Assembly (NCBI RefSeq): GCF_018918145.1
Contig: NZ_JAHLPX010000011.1
Coordinates: forward strand, 107,126 to 171,125
Length of the DNA: 64,000 nucleotides
Direction: 5' to 3'
DNA from: Anaerotignum sp. MSJ-24
GTDB lineage: Bacteria > Bacillota > Clostridia > Lachnospirales > Anaerotignaceae
Positions 38,603 to 48,731 of the stretch are shown here, one piece after another. A model generated the notes under the pieces. The model searched no databases. It saw nothing but the letters and a program-made list of their open reading frames with translations, and had not been told where the DNA came from. Made by a program: the position numbers and the translations under genes. The first letter of the stretch is position 1, and every line of letters begins with the position of its first letter.

Positions 38603-39262
38603 GTGGGACAGAAAGTTAATCCACACGGCTTAAGAGTTGGTGTAATTAAAGATTGGGATACAAAATGGTATGCTGAGAAAGAGTTTGCTAACTATTTAGT
38701 TGAAGACGTTAAAATCAGAAAATTCATCAAAAATAAACTCTACAGTTCAGGCGTTTCAAAAATCGCTATCGAAAGAACAAACGACAGAGTTAAAATAATC
38801 ATCAGTACTGCTAAACCCGGTGTTGTTATCGGTAAGAACGGCCAGGCTATCGAAGAACTTAAGAACGAAGTTCAGAAGATGTCAAAGCAGAACGTAAGCA
38901 TCAACATTGTAGAAATCAAGAGACCTGAACTCGATGCACAGCTTGTTGCTGAAAACATCGCACTTCAGCTTGAAAACCGTGTTACATTCCGTCGTGCCAT
39001 GAAACAGGCAATGGGCAGAACAATGAAATTCGGTGCTAAAGGTATCAAAACAACAGTAAGCGGCCGTCTTGGCGGAGCTGAAATGGCAAGAAGCGAAAGC
39101 TACCATGATGGTACAATTCCTCTTCAGACTTTAAGAGCTAACATCGACTATGGTTTTGCTGAAGCTAATACAACTTATGGCAAACTTGGTGTTAAAGTTT
39201 GGATTTATAAGGGAGAGGTTCTTCCTGTTAAGGCAGTGAAAAAGGAAGGAGGCGCTGAGTAA
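38603..39262 (+). CDS. rpsC: 30S ribosomal protein S3
   Basis: The 219-residue S3 lines the mRNA entry channel and has helicase activity with S4. It starts at GTG ([23 protein letters not shown]) after TAAGGAGG. The KH domain shows [17 protein letters not shown]. Its stop codon overlaps the rplP ATG by one base. Confidence 0.99.
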   Translation: MGQKVNPHGLRVGVIKDWDTKWYAEKEFANYLVEDVKIRKFIKNKLYSSGVSKIAIERTNDRVKIIISTAKPGVVIGKNGQAIEELKNEVQKMSKQNVSINIVEIKRPELDAQLVAENIALQLENRVTFRRAMKQAMGRTMKFGAKGIKTTVSGRLGGAEMARSESYHDGTIPLQTLRANIDYGFAEANTTYGKLGVKVWIYKGEVLPVKAVKKEGGAE

Positions 39263-39696
39263 TGTTAATGCCCAAAAGAGTCAAAAGACGTAAACAGATG
39301 AGAGGCAGACTTAAAGGTCGTGCACTCAGAGGCAATAAAATTACTTATGGTGATTACGGTATTGTAGCTATGGAACCCAGCTGGATTACATCAAACCAGA
39401 TCGAGGCAGCCCGTATCGCTATGACAAGATATATCAAACGTGGTGGTCAGGTATGGATTAAGATTTTCCCTGACAAACCTATTACAGCTAAACCTGCTGA
39501 AACTCGAATGGGTTCCGGTAAAGGTTCACCCGAATATTGGGTAGCTGTTGTTAAACCCGGCAGAGTAATGTTCGAGCTTGGTGGAGTACCGGAAGAAACA
39601 GCAAGAGAAGCTTTACGTCTTGCAACACACAAGTTACCTATCAAATGCAAGATCGTTTCTCGTGCAGAGCAGGAAATGGAAGGTGATAAGCAGTGA
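39262..39696 (+). CDS. rplP: 50S ribosomal protein L16
   Basis: The 144-residue L16 contacts A-site tRNA. It begins [21 protein letters not shown]; a second ATG two codons in is also possible, but the first overlaps the rpsC stop (TAATG) as coupled genes do. [18 protein letters not shown] is the conserved core. Confidence 0.98.
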   Translation: MLMPKRVKRRKQMRGRLKGRALRGNKITYGDYGIVAMEPSWITSNQIEAARIAMTRYIKRGGQVWIKIFPDKPITAKPAETRMGSGKGSPEYWVAVVKPGRVMFELGGVPEETAREALRLATHKLPIKCKIVSRAEQEMEGDKQ

Positions 39697-39902
39697 AAAC
39701 TAAAGGCTACGTTATAGATTTAAAAAACAAATCAGCAGCTGAGTTAAACAACGAGCTTGTTGCTGCAAAGAAAGAATTATTTAACCTCAGATTTCAGAAC
39801 GCAACTAATCAGTTAGACAATACTGCAAGAATCAAAGAGGTTCGTAAAAATATTGCAAGAATTCAGACAATAATTACACAGAAACAAAGAGCTGCTAACT
39901 AA
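39693..39902 (+). CDS. rpmC: 50S ribosomal protein L29
   Basis: The 69-residue two-helix protein sits near the tunnel exit beside L23. It starts at GTG overlapping the rplP stop by 4 bases (GTGA). [31 protein letters not shown] and [12 protein letters not shown] are characteristic. Confidence 0.97.
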   Translation: MKTKGYVIDLKNKSAAELNNELVAAKKELFNLRFQNATNQLDNTARIKEVRKNIARIQTIITQKQRAAN

Positions 39903-39924
39903 TTAGCGAAAGGAGGCACATCTC

Positions 39925-40182
39925 GTGGAAGAAAGAAATCTTCGTAAAACAAGAGTGGGCAAAGTAATCAGCGACAAGATGGACAAAACAATCGTTGTTG
40001 CTGTTCAGGATAATGTAAAACATCCTTTATACGGAAAAATCGTTAAGAAGACTTACAAGCTCAAAGCTCATGATGAGAACAATGAGTGTAAAGTAGGCGA
40101 CCGTGTAAAAGTTATGGAGACAAGACCTTTATCAAAGGATAAGAGATGGAGACTTGTTTCAATCGTAGAAAAAGCAAAATAA
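39925..40182 (+). CDS. rpsQ: 30S ribosomal protein S17
   Basis: The 85-residue OB-fold protein binds 16S rRNA early in assembly. It starts at GTG ([23 protein letters not shown]), 9 bases after AAAGGAGG. The [21 protein letters not shown] tail is typical. Confidence 0.98.
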   Translation: MEERNLRKTRVGKVISDKMDKTIVVAVQDNVKHPLYGKIVKKTYKLKAHDENNECKVGDRVKVMETRPLSKDKRWRLVSIVEKAK

Positions 40183-40208
40183 TCCTGTTATGAGAGGAGG
40201 CATATAAT

Positions 40209-40577
40209 ATGGTTCAGCAAGAAACCAGATTAAAAGTAGCAGATAATTCAGGCGCAAAAGAGCTTCTTTGCATCAGAGTTCTCGGTGGTTCAACCAGAAG
40301 ATATGCAGGAGTTGGCGATATTATAGTTGCTGCCGTTAAAGATGCAACACCCGGCGGAGTTGTTAAGAAGGGTGATGTAGTTAAGGCAGTTGTAGTTAGA
40401 ACAGTATCAAGAGTAGGCAGACCTGACGGTTCATACATCAGATTTGATGAAAACGCAGCAGTTATCATCAAGGACGACAAAAACCCCAGAGGTACACGTA
40501 TTTTTGGACCAGTTGCAAGAGAATTAAGAGAAAAACAGTTCATGAAGATTCTCTCACTTGCACCGGAAGTACTTTAA
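40209..40577 (+). CDS. rplN: 50S ribosomal protein L14
   Basis: The 122-residue L14 forms intersubunit bridges and binds the silencing factor Rsf[28 protein letters not shown] and the terminal [23 protein letters not shown] are the family sequence. It has an AGAGGAGG site. Confidence 0.99.
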   Translation: MVQQETRLKVADNSGAKELLCIRVLGGSTRRYAGVGDIIVAAVKDATPGGVVKKGDVVKAVVVRTVSRVGRPDGSYIRFDENAAVIIKDDKNPRGTRIFGPVARELREKQFMKILSLAPEVL

Positions 40578-40592
40578 GGAGGTGCAGGAACA

Positions 40593-40928
40593 GTGGCTAA
40601 TATGAAATTAAAGAAAGGCGACAACGTAATCGTTATTGCCGGTAAGGATAAAGGCAAGGCTGGTAAAATCCTTGTTGTAGACAGAAAGAAAAACAGAGTA
40701 ATCGTTGAGGGCGTTAACATGGTATCTAAGCATACTAAGCCCAGTCCCGCTAACCAGCAGGGCGGTATCATCAAGAAAGAAAACTACATTCACGCTTCAA
40801 ACGTAATGTACGCTATTGATGGAAAACCCACAAAGATCGGTTACAAATTCACAACAGTAACAAAAGACGGTAAAGAAGTTACTGTAAAACAGAGAATTGC
40901 TAAGAAAACTGGCGCAGTTATCGACTAA
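40593..40928 (+). CDS. rplX: 50S ribosomal protein L24
   Basis: The 111-residue KOW-domain protein starts 50S assembly. It begins at GTG ([26 protein letters not shown]), with GGAGGTG overlapping the rplN stop region. The [22 protein letters not shown] segment is conserved. Confidence 0.98.
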   Translation: MANMKLKKGDNVIVIAGKDKGKAGKILVVDRKKNRVIVEGVNMVSKHTKPSPANQQGGIIKKENYIHASNVMYAIDGKPTKIGYKFTTVTKDGKEVTVKQRIAKKTGAVID

Positions 40929-40953
40929 TCTGCGAAAGGAGGTTAAATAACTA

Positions 40954-41493
40954 ATGAACAGACTTAAAGAGTTCTATGAAGCTGAAATAGTTGATGCAAT
41001 GACTAAGAAGTTTTCATATAAAAATAAAATGGCTGTACCTAAGCTTGAGAAGATCGTTATCAACATGGGCGTAGGTGAAGCTAAGGACAACGCAAAGGTA
41101 CTTGACGGTGCTGTTAAAGACCTTACAATTATCGCTGGTCAGAAGCCCGTAATCACAAGAGCAAAGAAATCAGTTGCTGCTTTCAAGCTCCGTGAAGGAA
41201 TGCCCATCGGATGCAAGGTTACTCTTCGTGGTGACAGAATGTACGAATTTGCTGACAGATTAATCAACATCGCTCTTCCCCGTGTACGTGACTTCCGTGG
41301 TGTAAAGGCTAACTCTTTCGACGGACGTGGTAACTACACAATGGGTATCAAGGAACAGCTTATCTTCCCCGAAATCGAATACGATAAGGTTGATAAAATC
41401 AGAGGTATGGACATTGTATTCGTTACAAGTGCACACACTGATGAAGAAGCAAGAGAGTTATTAAGATTATTCGGAATGCCATACAGCAAATAA
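40954..41493 (+). CDS. rplE: 50S ribosomal protein L5
   Basis: The 179-residue L5 binds 5S rRNA in the central protuberance. [20 protein letters not shown] opens it. [37 protein letters not shown] and the C-terminal [18 protein letters not shown] are standard. It has an AAAGGAGG site. Confidence 0.99.
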   Translation: MNRLKEFYEAEIVDAMTKKFSYKNKMAVPKLEKIVINMGVGEAKDNAKVLDGAVKDLTIIAGQKPVITRAKKSVAAFKLREGMPIGCKVTLRGDRMYEFADRLINIALPRVRDFRGVKANSFDGRGNYTMGIKEQLIFPEIEYDKVDKIRGMDIVFVTSAHTDEEARELLRLFGMPYSK

Positions 41494-41506
41494 GGGAGGG
41501 ACACTA

Positions 41507-41692
41507 ATGGCTAAGAAGTCAATGATTATAAAGCAGCAGAGAGCTCCCAAGTTCTCAACGAGAGCATACACACGTTGCAGAATTTGCGGCAGACCTCATT
41601 CTGTTCTCAGAAAGTACGGAATTTGCCGTGTTTGCTTCCGTGAATTAGCTTACAAAGGCCAGATCCCGGGAGTTAAAAAAGCCAGCTGGTAA
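41507..41692 (+). CDS. rpsN: 30S ribosomal protein S14 type Z
   Basis: This is the 61-residue short form of S14 with a zinc site of four cysteines (CRICGRPH and CRVC). It is the zinc-containing version usual in Firmicutes. A zinc-free paralogue may exist elsewhere in the genome, but none is in the window. It has a GGGAGGG site. Confidence 0.98.
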   Translation: MAKKSMIIKQQRAPKFSTRAYTRCRICGRPHSVLRKYGICRVCFRELAYKGQIPGVKKASW

Positions 41693-41715
41693 TTAGGGAA
41701 AGGAGGATATACAAC

Positions 41716-42117
41716 ATGTCAATGAGTGATCCTATCGCAGATATGCTCACAAGAATCAGAAACGGTAACACAGCAAAACATGATACAGTTGATGTTCCGT
41801 CATCAAACATGAAAAAAGCTATCGCTGATATATTAACAAATGAAGGCTATATCAAAGGTTATGAGCTTATCGAAGACGGAGTTAAAGCTACTCTTCGTAT
41901 CAGCCTTAAATATGGTGCAGATAAAAACGAAAAGGTTATTACAGGTATTAAAAGAATTTCTAAGCCCGGTCTTCGTGTTTACGCAGGCAAAGAGGAACTT
42001 CCCAAGGTTCTCGGCGGACTTGGTACAGCAATCATCTCTACAAGCAGAGGCCTTATGACAGATAAAGAAGCAAGAAAAGAAGGTATCGGCGGAGAGGTTA
42101 TCGCATTTATTTGGTAA
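41716..42117 (+). CDS. rpsH: 30S ribosomal protein S8
   Basis: The 133-residue S8 binds helix 21 of 16S rRNA and in E. coli represses the spc operon. [23 protein letters not shown] opens it, and [27 protein letters not shown] closes it, as in other bacteria. It has an AAAGGAGG site. Confidence 0.99.
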   Translation: MSMSDPIADMLTRIRNGNTAKHDTVDVPSSNMKKAIADILTNEGYIKGYELIEDGVKATLRISLKYGADKNEKVITGIKRISKPGLRVYAGKEELPKVLGGLGTAIISTSRGLMTDKEARKEGIGGEVIAFIW

Positions 42118-42155
42118 TCATTATTTAACATATAATAATACAGGAGGTGCAGAAC

Positions 42156-42698
42156 ATGTCACGAATTGGTAAGCATCCCGTTGCTATCCCTGCAGGCGTT
42201 GAAGTTAAGCTTGAGGCTGGTAATGTGATCACTGTAAAGGGACCTAAGGGAACTCTTACAAGAAAATTAGCAGATGACATGAACATCGCAGTTGAGGACG
42301 GTCAGGTAGTTGTTACAAGACCTAACGATTTAAAAAGAAGCAAAGCATTACATGGTTTAACAAGAACTTTAATCAACAACATGGTAATCGGTGTAACAAA
42401 CGGTTACGAAAAGGTTCTTGAAATCAACGGTGTTGGTTACAGAGCAGCTAAATCGGGCAAGAAACTTACTCTTTCTTTAGGATATTCACATCCTGTTGAA
42501 ATGACAGATCCCGAAGGCATTGAAACAGTTGTTGATGGAACAACAAAAATCATCGTTAAGGGTATCGATAAAGAAAAGGTTGGACAGTTTGCAGCTGAAA
42601 TCAGAACAAAACGTCCTCCTGAACCTTACAAAGGTAAGGGTATTAAATATGCCGATGAGCATATCAGACGTAAAGTTGGTAAAACAGGTAAGAAATAA
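42156..42698 (+). CDS. rplF: 50S ribosomal protein L6
   Basis: The 180-residue L6 lies near the factor-binding site. The ATG at 42156 ([17 protein letters not shown]) has CAGGAGGTG 7 bases upstream; an in-frame codon three triplets earlier is less likely. The C-terminal [31 protein letters not shown] is conserved. Confidence 0.98.
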   Translation: MSRIGKHPVAIPAGVEVKLEAGNVITVKGPKGTLTRKLADDMNIAVEDGQVVVTRPNDLKRSKALHGLTRTLINNMVIGVTNGYEKVLEINGVGYRAAKSGKKLTLSLGYSHPVEMTDPEGIETVVDGTTKIIVKGIDKEKVGQFAAEIRTKRPPEPYKGKGIKYADEHIRRKVGKTGKK

Positions 42699-42716
42699 TA
42701 AAGGAGTGAGATCCGT

Positions 42717-43085
42717 ATGATAAGTAAGCCATCACGTGCAGCTGCCCGTATTAAACGTCATTACAGAATTCGTAATAAAGTAAACGGAACAGCACAGCAG
42801 CCGAGACTGGCTGTGTTTAGATCAAACAAACACATTTATGCACAGATAATCGATGACGTAGCAGGCAATACATTAGTTGCCGCTTCTACACTTGAGGCAG
42901 ACATTGCAAGCAAAGTAGAACATACTTCAACTGTTGAAGCTGCTAAGGCTGTAGGCGAAGCTATCGCTAAAAAGGCTATGGACAAAGGCATCACAGAGGT
43001 TGTTTTTGACCGTGGCGGATATATCTATCATGGAAAAATCCAGGCATTAGCTGATGCAGCAAGAGAAGCCGGATTACAGTTCTAA
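42717..43085 (+). CDS. rplR: 50S ribosomal protein L18
   Basis: The 122-residue L18 carries 5S rRNA into the large subunit. [37 protein letters not shown] and the final [26 protein letters not shown] are typical. It has an AAAGGAGTG site. Confidence 0.98.
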   Translation: MISKPSRAAARIKRHYRIRNKVNGTAQQPRLAVFRSNKHIYAQIIDDVAGNTLVAASTLEADIASKVEHTSTVEAAKAVGEAIAKKAMDKGITEVVFDRGGYIYHGKIQALADAAREAGLQF

Positions 43086-43103
43086 GACAAGGAGGAAAAC
43101 AAG

Positions 43104-43607
43104 TTGAAGAAAATCGATCCCAGTACACTTGATCTTAAAGATAAAGTAGTAACAATCAACCGTGTAACTAAGGTTGTTAAGGGTGGTCGTACTTTCAGAT
43201 TCGCAGCACTCGTTGTAGTAGGCGATGAAAACGGCCATGTTGGTTGCGGACTTGGTAAAGCAGCAGAAATTCCTGATGCTATCCGCAAAGGTAAAGAGGA
43301 TGCTATGAAGAATATCGTTTATGTTGAAAGAAACGATGTAGACAGCCTCTATCACGGAATTATTGGTAAGTTCGGAAGCGCAAGCGTAATGCTTATGCCT
43401 GCTCCCGAAGGTACAGGACTTATCGCAGGTGGCCCTGCCCGTGCCGTACTTGAGCTTGCCGGCATCCGTAACATCAGAACAAAGTCACAGGGTTCAAATA
43501 ATAAGAGAAATGTAGTCAGCGCTACAATTCAGGGGTTAAGCCAGGCTACTTCACCTGAAAAAGTTGCCAAATTACGTGGCAAGTCAGTTGAAGAACTCTT
43601 AGGTTAA
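43104..43607 (+). CDS. rpsE: 30S ribosomal protein S5
   Basis: The 167-residue S5 maintains decoding accuracy. It starts at TTG ([20 protein letters not shown]), 9 bases after AAGGAGG; no ATG is available before the conserved [34 protein letters not shown] and [12 protein letters not shown] follow. Confidence 0.98.
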   Translation: MKKIDPSTLDLKDKVVTINRVTKVVKGGRTFRFAALVVVGDENGHVGCGLGKAAEIPDAIRKGKEDAMKNIVYVERNDVDSLYHGIIGKFGSASVMLMPAPEGTGLIAGGPARAVLELAGIRNIRTKSQGSNNKRNVVSATIQGLSQATSPEKVAKLRGKSVEELLG

Positions 43608-43619
43608 GGAGGAAAAACA

Positions 43620-43799
43620 ATGGCAGAACTTAAAATCACATTAGTGAAATCAACAATCGGTGCAATTCCGAAGCACAAGAAAACTGTACAGGCTTTAGGC
43701 TTAAAGAAGCTTAACAGCTCTGTTGTTAGACCTAACAATGCAGCTACACTTGGTATGGTTAACCAGGTTAAGCATCTTGTAAAGGTAGAAGAGATATAA
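43620..43799 (+). CDS. rpmD: 50S ribosomal protein L30
   Basis: This 59-residue gene is easily missed because of its size. It begins [20 protein letters not shown] at an ATG with AAGGAGG 7 bases upstream and ends [34 protein letters not shown] is the family core. It lies between rpsE and rplO, as in the canonical spc order. Confidence 0.98.
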   Translation: MAELKITLVKSTIGAIPKHKKTVQALGLKKLNSSVVRPNNAATLGMVNQVKHLVKVEEI

Positions 43800-43817
43800 T
43801 TCAGAGGAGGTGCCAAA

Positions 43818-44258
43818 ATGAAGTTAGGTGAATTAAAACCTGCATACGGCTCAACTCAGAAGAGCTGGAGAAGAGGAAGAGGTCATGCTTCAGGCAACGG
43901 TAAGACAGCCGGAAGAGGACACAAAGGTCAGGGCGCTCGTTCAGGATCAGGCGGAAAGGCCGGATTCGAAGGCGGACAGATGCCACTTTACAGAAGACTT
44001 CCTAAAAGAGGCTTCAAATGCATTAATTCTAAGGAAATCGTTGCTATCAACGTTGACTTATTAAATGTATTCGATAATGATACAGTAGTAGATATTGAGG
44101 CTTTAAAATCAGTAGGCCTTGTAAGTAATCCTAGAGACGGAGTGAAAATTTTAGGTGTTGGTGAACTTGAAAAGAAGCTTACAGTAAAAGTTAACCAGTA
44201 CAGCAAATCCGCAGCAGAAAAGATTGAAGCTGCCGGCGGAAAAGCAGAGGTGATCTGA
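43818..44258 (+). CDS. rplO: 50S ribosomal protein L15
   Basis: The 146-residue L15 is a late-assembly protein with a long glycine- and basic-rich N-terminal extension ([29 protein letters not shown]). [13 protein letters not shown] opens it. It has a GAGGAGGTG site. Its stop lies one base before the secY start. Confidence 0.98.
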   Translation: MKLGELKPAYGSTQKSWRRGRGHASGNGKTAGRGHKGQGARSGSGGKAGFEGGQMPLYRRLPKRGFKCINSKEIVAINVDLLNVFDNDTVVDIEALKSVGLVSNPRDGVKILGVGELEKKLTVKVNQYSKSAAEKIEAAGGKAEVI

Positions 44259-44259
44259 T

Positions 44260-45522
44260 TTGTTTAAGATACTCGTCAACTCATGGAAGGTAAAAGAAAT
44301 AAGAGATAAGATGCTCTACACACTTCTTATTCTTGCTATCGTAAGATTGGGAGCGCATATTTATCTTCCTGGAATAAGTGCTGCGACGATAAAAGCTTAT
44401 ACAGATCTTAACTCAACAGGCACTCTGTACAATATAATTGCCGGTGGTGCCGGTTCGAATTACTCAATATTTGCATTAGGTATCGGACCTTACATTACAT
44501 CGTCAATTATCATGCAGCTTTTGTGCGTAGCTATTCCGACTTTGGAACAGCTGTCCAAAGAAGGAGAAGATGGACGTCAGAAAATCAACAAATATACCCG
44601 TTATATAACTGTTGTGCTTGCTGCACTTCAGGGTACCGGTATAGCATTGAATTACAAAACTATGATGACTAATCCTTCTACTTTAAAGGTTGTGATTGCA
44701 ATAATAACACTTATTGCAGGATCAATGTTTATTATGTGGCTTGCTGAGCAGATTACACAGAAGGGTATTTCAAATGGTTCATCAATGATAATCTTCGTAA
44801 ATATCATTTCGAGCCTTCCTAATGCAATTACTGCACTTGTAGGATATTGCAAAGAAGGTAAAACAGGAATACTTAAGACTGTTGGAATATTAGTACTTCT
44901 TTTCATCGTAATTGTTCTTATTGTTAAGGTAAATGATGGTGAAAGAAGACTTCCTGTACAGTATGCAAATAAGATGACAGGAAGAAGAATGGGTAGTGGC
45001 GGAAACAGCAGTGTTTTCCCTATTAAGGTTAATACAGCCGGAGTTATTTCAATAATCTTTGCGATATCACTTATTCAGTTCCCGGAAACAATCAGCGGAT
45101 TTATATCCAGCGTTCCCGGTTGGCTTGAAAAAGTGATTGGAATACTTTCTATGACACACCCGGTTGGTGCTATAATATATGTAATTTTAATTTTTGCATT
45201 TTCATTCTTTTATACATCAATCGTTATCAATCCAAACGAAATTGCCGAGAACATGAAAAAGAACGGCGGTTTCATTCCCGGTATCAGACCGGGTATGCCC
45301 ACAGCTAACTACATCACAAGAGTAGTAAACAGAATCACATGGGTTGGTGCTGTTTGCTTCGCAGGACTTGCGCTTGTGCCTATCGTTATGCAGTGGATAT
45401 TTAAAATGAATGTAGGATTCGGAGGTACAACACTTATCATCGTTGTTGGTGTTTGCCTCGATATTGTAAAAGCACTTGAGTCTCAGCTTCTTATGAGACA
45501 TTACAAAGGTTTCTTAGATTAA
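44260..45522 (+). CDS. secY: preprotein translocase subunit SecY
   Basis: The 420-residue channel subunit has ten membrane segments. It starts MFKILVNSWKVKEIRDKMLYTLLIL at TTG, one base after the rplO stop, with GAGGTGA as ribosome site. GIGPYITSSIIMQLL and the cytoplasmic loop GRRMGSGGNSSVFPIKVN and KNGGFIPGIRPGMPT are family motifs. It is the usual partner of spc genes and exports the secreted SLH and repeat proteins among others. Confidence 0.98.
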   Translation: MFKILVNSWKVKEIRDKMLYTLLILAIVRLGAHIYLPGISAATIKAYTDLNSTGTLYNIIAGGAGSNYSIFALGIGPYITSSIIMQLLCVAIPTLEQLSKEGEDGRQKINKYTRYITVVLAALQGTGIALNYKTMMTNPSTLKVVIAIITLIAGSMFIMWLAEQITQKGISNGSSMIIFVNIISSLPNAITALVGYCKEGKTGILKTVGILVLLFIVIVLIVKVNDGERRLPVQYANKMTGRRMGSGGNSSVFPIKVNTAGVISIIFAISLIQFPETISGFISSVPGWLEKVIGILSMTHPVGAIIYVILIFAFSFFYTSIVINPNEIAENMKKNGGFIPGIRPGMPTANYITRVVNRITWVGAVCFAGLALVPIVMQWIFKMNVGFGGTTLIIVVGVCLDIVKALESQLLMRHYKGFLD

Positions 45523-45597
45523 TTCATGCTGTTCGGGGAATGCAAAAGCATTCTCCGGAGGTGTGAAGGCGATGAGCCAGGAAAGAGGGATAAATTT

Positions 45598-46230
45598 ATG
45601 AAATTAGTACTCATTGGTGCTCCGGCAGCCGGTAAAGGTACACAGGCAGCAAGATTAGTTGAGCACTATTCGATTGCACATATTTCAACAGGAGATATGC
45701 TCCGTGAAGAAGTTGCAAAGGAAACAGAGCTTGGCAAGGAAGCAAAGGCTATCATGGCTTCGGGCGGACTTGTTTCTGACGAAATCATAATTGCAATGGT
45801 TAAGGAACGTATTAAAAAAGATGATTGTGCAAAAGGATTTATTCTCGATGGATTTCCCCGTACAGTAGTTCAGGCAGAAAAGCTTGACGAAATGGTTAAG
45901 CTTGACAAGGTTGTATATATCAATGCACCCGATGATGTTATGCTTGAAAGACTTACTGCGAGAGAAACCTGCCCTAAATGTGGAGCAACTTACAACAAGC
46001 TTTTCCTTCCTTCAAAGGTAGCAGGCGTTTGTGACGTATGCGGTGAAAAGCTTACACAGCGTAAGGATGACACATTAGAAGCTGGTAAAGCACGTTTAGA
46101 GACATTCCATACTCAGAGCGAACCTCTTGTTGATTATTACACAAAGAAGGGTATCCTCTTTGAGGTTGACGGAACGGCTGCGATAGATTATATCACAAAA
46201 GCTATTATTGAAGGCTTAGGTGAGGAATAA
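45598..46230 (+). CDS. adk: adenylate kinase
   Basis: The 210-residue enzyme equilibrates ATP and AMP with ADP. The ATG at 45598 starts MKLVLIGAPAAGKGTQA, the Walker A loop; upstream in-frame codons have no better site. The LID domain carries a zinc-binding set (CPKCG and CDVCG, about residues 127-150), typical for Gram-positive bacteria. GFPRTVVQAE is the AMP-binding segment. Its stop overlaps the map start by one base. Confidence 0.98.
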   Translation: MKLVLIGAPAAGKGTQAARLVEHYSIAHISTGDMLREEVAKETELGKEAKAIMASGGLVSDEIIIAMVKERIKKDDCAKGFILDGFPRTVVQAEKLDEMVKLDKVVYINAPDDVMLERLTARETCPKCGATYNKLFLPSKVAGVCDVCGEKLTQRKDDTLEAGKARLETFHTQSEPLVDYYTKKGILFEVDGTAAIDYITKAIIEGLGEE

Positions 46231-46979
46231 TGGCAATTACAATAAAGACTCAGGATCAGATTCAGAGAATGAGAGTTGCCGGTGCAATACTTGCTGATCT
46301 TGATGAAATATTAAGAGATATGGTTAAGCCCGGTGTAACCACAAATGAATTGGATAGGGTTGCTGAGGATTTTATAAGAAGCAGAGGTGCGGAACCATCA
46401 TTTCTTGGATATGGCGGTTATCCTAAATCAATATGTACATCGGTAAACGATGAAATCGTTCATGGCATTCCGAGCAACAGAAAGCTTAAGAACGGCGACA
46501 TAATAAGCATAGACATGGGCTCATATATAGGCGGCTATCATGGCGACTGCGCAAGAACATATGGCGTCGGAACAATAAGCGAGGCTGACCAGAAGCTTAT
46601 CGATGTTACGAAGCAAAGCTTCTTTGAAGGAATTAAATTTGCAAAAGCAGGCAATCATTTATATGAGATTTCAGCGGCAGTTCAGGATTACGCAGAGCAG
46701 TTCGGCTTTGGCGTTGTAAGGGACTACGTTGGACACGGTATCGGCAGAAATATGCACGAAGATCCTTCAATACCGAATTACAGACAGGTAGGAAGAGGAC
46801 CCAGACTTCAGAGAGGTATGGTAATTGCGGTTGAGCCGATGATAACAGCCGGAACATATAAATGCAGGGTACTGAAAGATGGATGGACAGCAGTAACCAG
46901 AGATGGTTCAAATGCAGCACATTATGAGAATACTGTTCTTATAACGGATGGCGAACCTGAGCTGCTTACCTTTAAATAA
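46230..46979 (+). CDS. map: methionine aminopeptidase, type I
   Basis: The 249-residue metalloenzyme removes N-terminal methionine. Metal ligands are visible in SIDMGSYIGGYHGDCARTYG (the two Asp), GHGIGRNMHEDPSIPNY (His) and AVEPMIT (Glu), plus a final Glu in HYENTVLIT. It overlaps adk (TAATG). The order secY-adk-map-infA is standard. Confidence 0.97.
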   Translation: MAITIKTQDQIQRMRVAGAILADLDEILRDMVKPGVTTNELDRVAEDFIRSRGAEPSFLGYGGYPKSICTSVNDEIVHGIPSNRKLKNGDIISIDMGSYIGGYHGDCARTYGVGTISEADQKLIDVTKQSFFEGIKFAKAGNHLYEISAAVQDYAEQFGFGVVRDYVGHGIGRNMHEDPSIPNYRQVGRGPRLQRGMVIAVEPMITAGTYKCRVLKDGWTAVTRDGSNAAHYENTVLITDGEPELLTFK

Positions 46980-46998
46980 TTGATTTGGGGTGAACAGA

Positions 46999-47277
46999 AT
47001 GGAATATACCGTAGGACAGGTGGTTTATTCTAAAAGCGGGCATGATAAAGGAAAGGCTTTTATTGTGACCGAAATCGAAGGCGAATATCTTTACCTTGTA
47101 GATGGAAAGTGCCGCACTATTGATAAACCTAAAAAGAAAAAAAATAAACATGTCCAGATAACTAACTATATTGAAGGCGAAATAAAGAACAAAATCGAAA
47201 AAGGCGAAATGCTTCTCGATGCTGACTTTTCAAAAGCACTTAAAAATATAGTTAACAAACAGAGCAAAGTGAGTTAA
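46999..47277 (+). CDS. KOW-domain RNA-binding protein (L14e/L6e/L27e-like)
   Basis: The 92-residue basic protein starts [23 protein letters not shown], a KOW motif that also occurs in archaeal and eukaryotic L14e. A lysine-rich linker ([12 protein letters not shown]) and a helical tail follow. In Clostridia such a gene regularly stands between map and infA and is annotated as a KOW-domain RNA-binding or ribosomal L14e-like protein. Its exact role is not established. The ATG at 46999 with GGGG 8 bases upstream is preferred over GTG at 46990. Confidence 0.85.
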   Translation: MEYTVGQVVYSKSGHDKGKAFIVTEIEGEYLYLVDGKCRTIDKPKKKKNKHVQITNYIEGEIKNKIEKGEMLLDADFSKALKNIVNKQSKVS

Positions 47278-47290
47278 GGAGGTTCTTAAA

Positions 47291-47509
47291 TTGTCAAAAG
47301 ACGATGTTATTGAAGTAGAAGGAACCGTATTGGAAAAATTACCAAATGCTATGTTTCAGGTTGAGCTTGAGAACGGACATAAGATATTAGCACATATTTC
47401 CGGAAAGCTTCGTATGAATTTTATCAGAATTCTTCCGGGAGACAAAGTATTGGTTGAAATGTCGCCGTATGACCTTGCAAAAGGCAGAATAATCTGGCGA
47501 GCTAAATAA
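47291..47509 (+). CDS. infA: translation initiation factor IF-1
   Basis: The 72-residue OB-fold factor binds the 30S A site. It starts at TTG ([22 protein letters not shown]), 9 bases after GGAGG, and ends in [16 protein letters not shown]. It is the usual neighbour of rpmJ. Confidence 0.98.
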   Translation: MSKDDVIEVEGTVLEKLPNAMFQVELENGHKILAHISGKLRMNFIRILPGDKVLVEMSPYDLAKGRIIWRAK

Positions 47510-47525
47510 GGAAGGAGCGATCACA

Positions 47526-47639
47526 ATGAAAGTAAGACCATCTGTAAAACCGATGTGTGAAAAATGCAAAGTAATTAAGAGAAAAGGTCATGTTATGGTC
47601 ATTTGTGAAAATCCCAAACATAAACAGAGACAGGGCTGA
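47526..47639 (+). CDS. rpmJ: 50S ribosomal protein L36
   Basis: This 37-residue gene reads [20 protein letters not shown] and ends NPKHKQRQG. It contains the zinc ligands of the metal-binding form (CEKC, then a third Cys and a His). ATG follows GGAAGGAG. It is the last gene before a terminator and a new promoter. Confidence 0.98.
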   Translation: MKVRPSVKPMCEKCKVIKRKGHVMVICENPKHKQRQG

Positions 47640-47727
47640 GTTCTTTATAAAGTTATGGGTTGTGAAGGGGCATGAATCCTTCAGACCAGAATGTATTTTT
47701 GTTTAAGTTTTAGCCGTCGGGCGGCTG

Positions 47728-47783
47728 GCAGTAAAGAATTTAAACTTTTACTGCACCGATGAGTTAAATTCTATCATTTTTTT
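47728..47783 (+). terminator. terminator with a competing stem, after rpmJ
   Basis: AGAATTTAA (47735-47743) pairs with TTAAATTCT (47764-47772), and a seven-T run follows within a few bases. An alternative stem GCAGTAAAG/CTTTTACTGC (47728-47754) uses part of the same strand, so both cannot form together. This is the geometry of an attenuator. The loop of the terminator stem is long at 20 bases, so its strength is uncertain. Confidence 0.5.
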
Positions 47784-47804
47784 GATTAATATATAAAATA
47801 TGCT

Positions 47805-47832
47805 TTGAAAATTACGAAAACTTTGATATAAT
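47805..47832 (+). promoter_or_regulatory. promoter of the alpha operon (rpsM-rpsK-rpsD-rpoA-rplQ)
   Basis: TTGAAA and a perfect TATAAT are 16 bases apart, about 85 bases before rpsM. Confidence 0.7.
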
Positions 47833-47920
47833 AATATGATGTGGTTTGCGTATAAAGATAAGCATAAAATCGCAGGAACATTATTGTTGTAAACGATATT
47901 TTAGGAGGTGCAAATAATAC

Positions 47921-48289
47921 ATGGCACGTATTGCTGGTGTAGACTTACCAAGAGAAAAACGCGTTGAAATTGGCCTTACTTATGTATATGGAATCGGCCA
48001 TGCCAGTGCATTAAGAATCTTAGCTGAAGCAGGCGTTAGCCCTGATGTCAGATGTAGAGATTTAACGGATGAAGAAGTTGCAAGAATCCGTGACGTAATA
48101 GATGAATCACAGACAGTTGAAGGTGATTTAAGAAGAGAAGTTGCTCTTAACATCAAACGCCTTATGGAAATCGGATGCTACAGAGGTATCCGTCACAGAA
48201 GAGGCCTTCCTGTTAGAGGACAGAAGACAAAGACAAACGCTCGTACAAGAAAAGGTCCGAGAAAGACTGTAGCTAACAAGAAGAAATAA
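47921..48289 (+). CDS. rpsM: 30S ribosomal protein S13
   Basis: The 122-residue S13 contacts P-site tRNA with its basic tail. [26 protein letters not shown] opens it, and [28 protein letters not shown] closes it. It has a TAGGAGGTG site and is first in the alpha operon. Confidence 0.99.
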   Translation: MARIAGVDLPREKRVEIGLTYVYGIGHASALRILAEAGVSPDVRCRDLTDEEVARIRDVIDESQTVEGDLRREVALNIKRLMEIGCYRGIRHRRGLPVRGQKTKTNARTRKGPRKTVANKKK

Positions 48290-48311
48290 TTGAAAGGGAG
48301 GGTAACGACTA

Positions 48312-48713
48312 ATGGCAAAGAAAGCTGTTAAAAAATCGACTACACGTAGACGTCGTGACAGAAAACATGTTGAACGTGGCCAGGCACATATCCAGTCAAC
48401 ATTTAACAATACTATTGTAACTATTACTGACACAGTTGGTAATACACTTTCATGGGCAAGTGCAGGAGAACTTGGATTCAGAGGTTCAAGAAAATCTACT
48501 CCTTACGCAGCTCAGATGGCTGCTGAAACAGCAGCAAAAGCAGCTTCAGATTATGGCTTAAAGACGGTTGAAGTATTTGTAAAGGGTCCCGGTTCAGGAC
48601 GTGAAGCAGCTATCCGTGCACTTCAGGCAGCAGGACTTGATGTAACAATGATCAAGGACGTTACACCTGTACCCCATAACGGATGCAGACCGCCCAAACG
48701 CAGAAGAGTATAA
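48312..48713 (+). CDS. rpsK: 30S ribosomal protein S11
   Basis: The 133-residue S11 lies on the platform by the mRNA exit. [39 protein letters not shown] and the end [18 protein letters not shown] are characteristic. It has a GGGAGGG site. Confidence 0.99.
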   Translation: MAKKAVKKSTTRRRRDRKHVERGQAHIQSTFNNTIVTITDTVGNTLSWASAGELGFRGSRKSTPYAAQMAAETAAKAASDYGLKTVEVFVKGPGSGREAAIRALQAAGLDVTMIKDVTPVPHNGCRPPKRRRV

Positions 48714-48731
48714 TAGGAGGTGCTAAGTTAA

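Larger units (their letters stand above)
47640..47920 (+). other. rpmJ-rpsM intergenic region
   Basis: The 281-base gap has no ORF. It contains a TGAAGG/CCTTCA hairpin, an AGCCG/CGGCT hairpin, the mutually exclusive stems described at 47728-47783, and the rpsM promoter. In many Firmicutes these genes are nearly contiguous, so the gap is unusually rich in signals. Confidence 0.65.
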
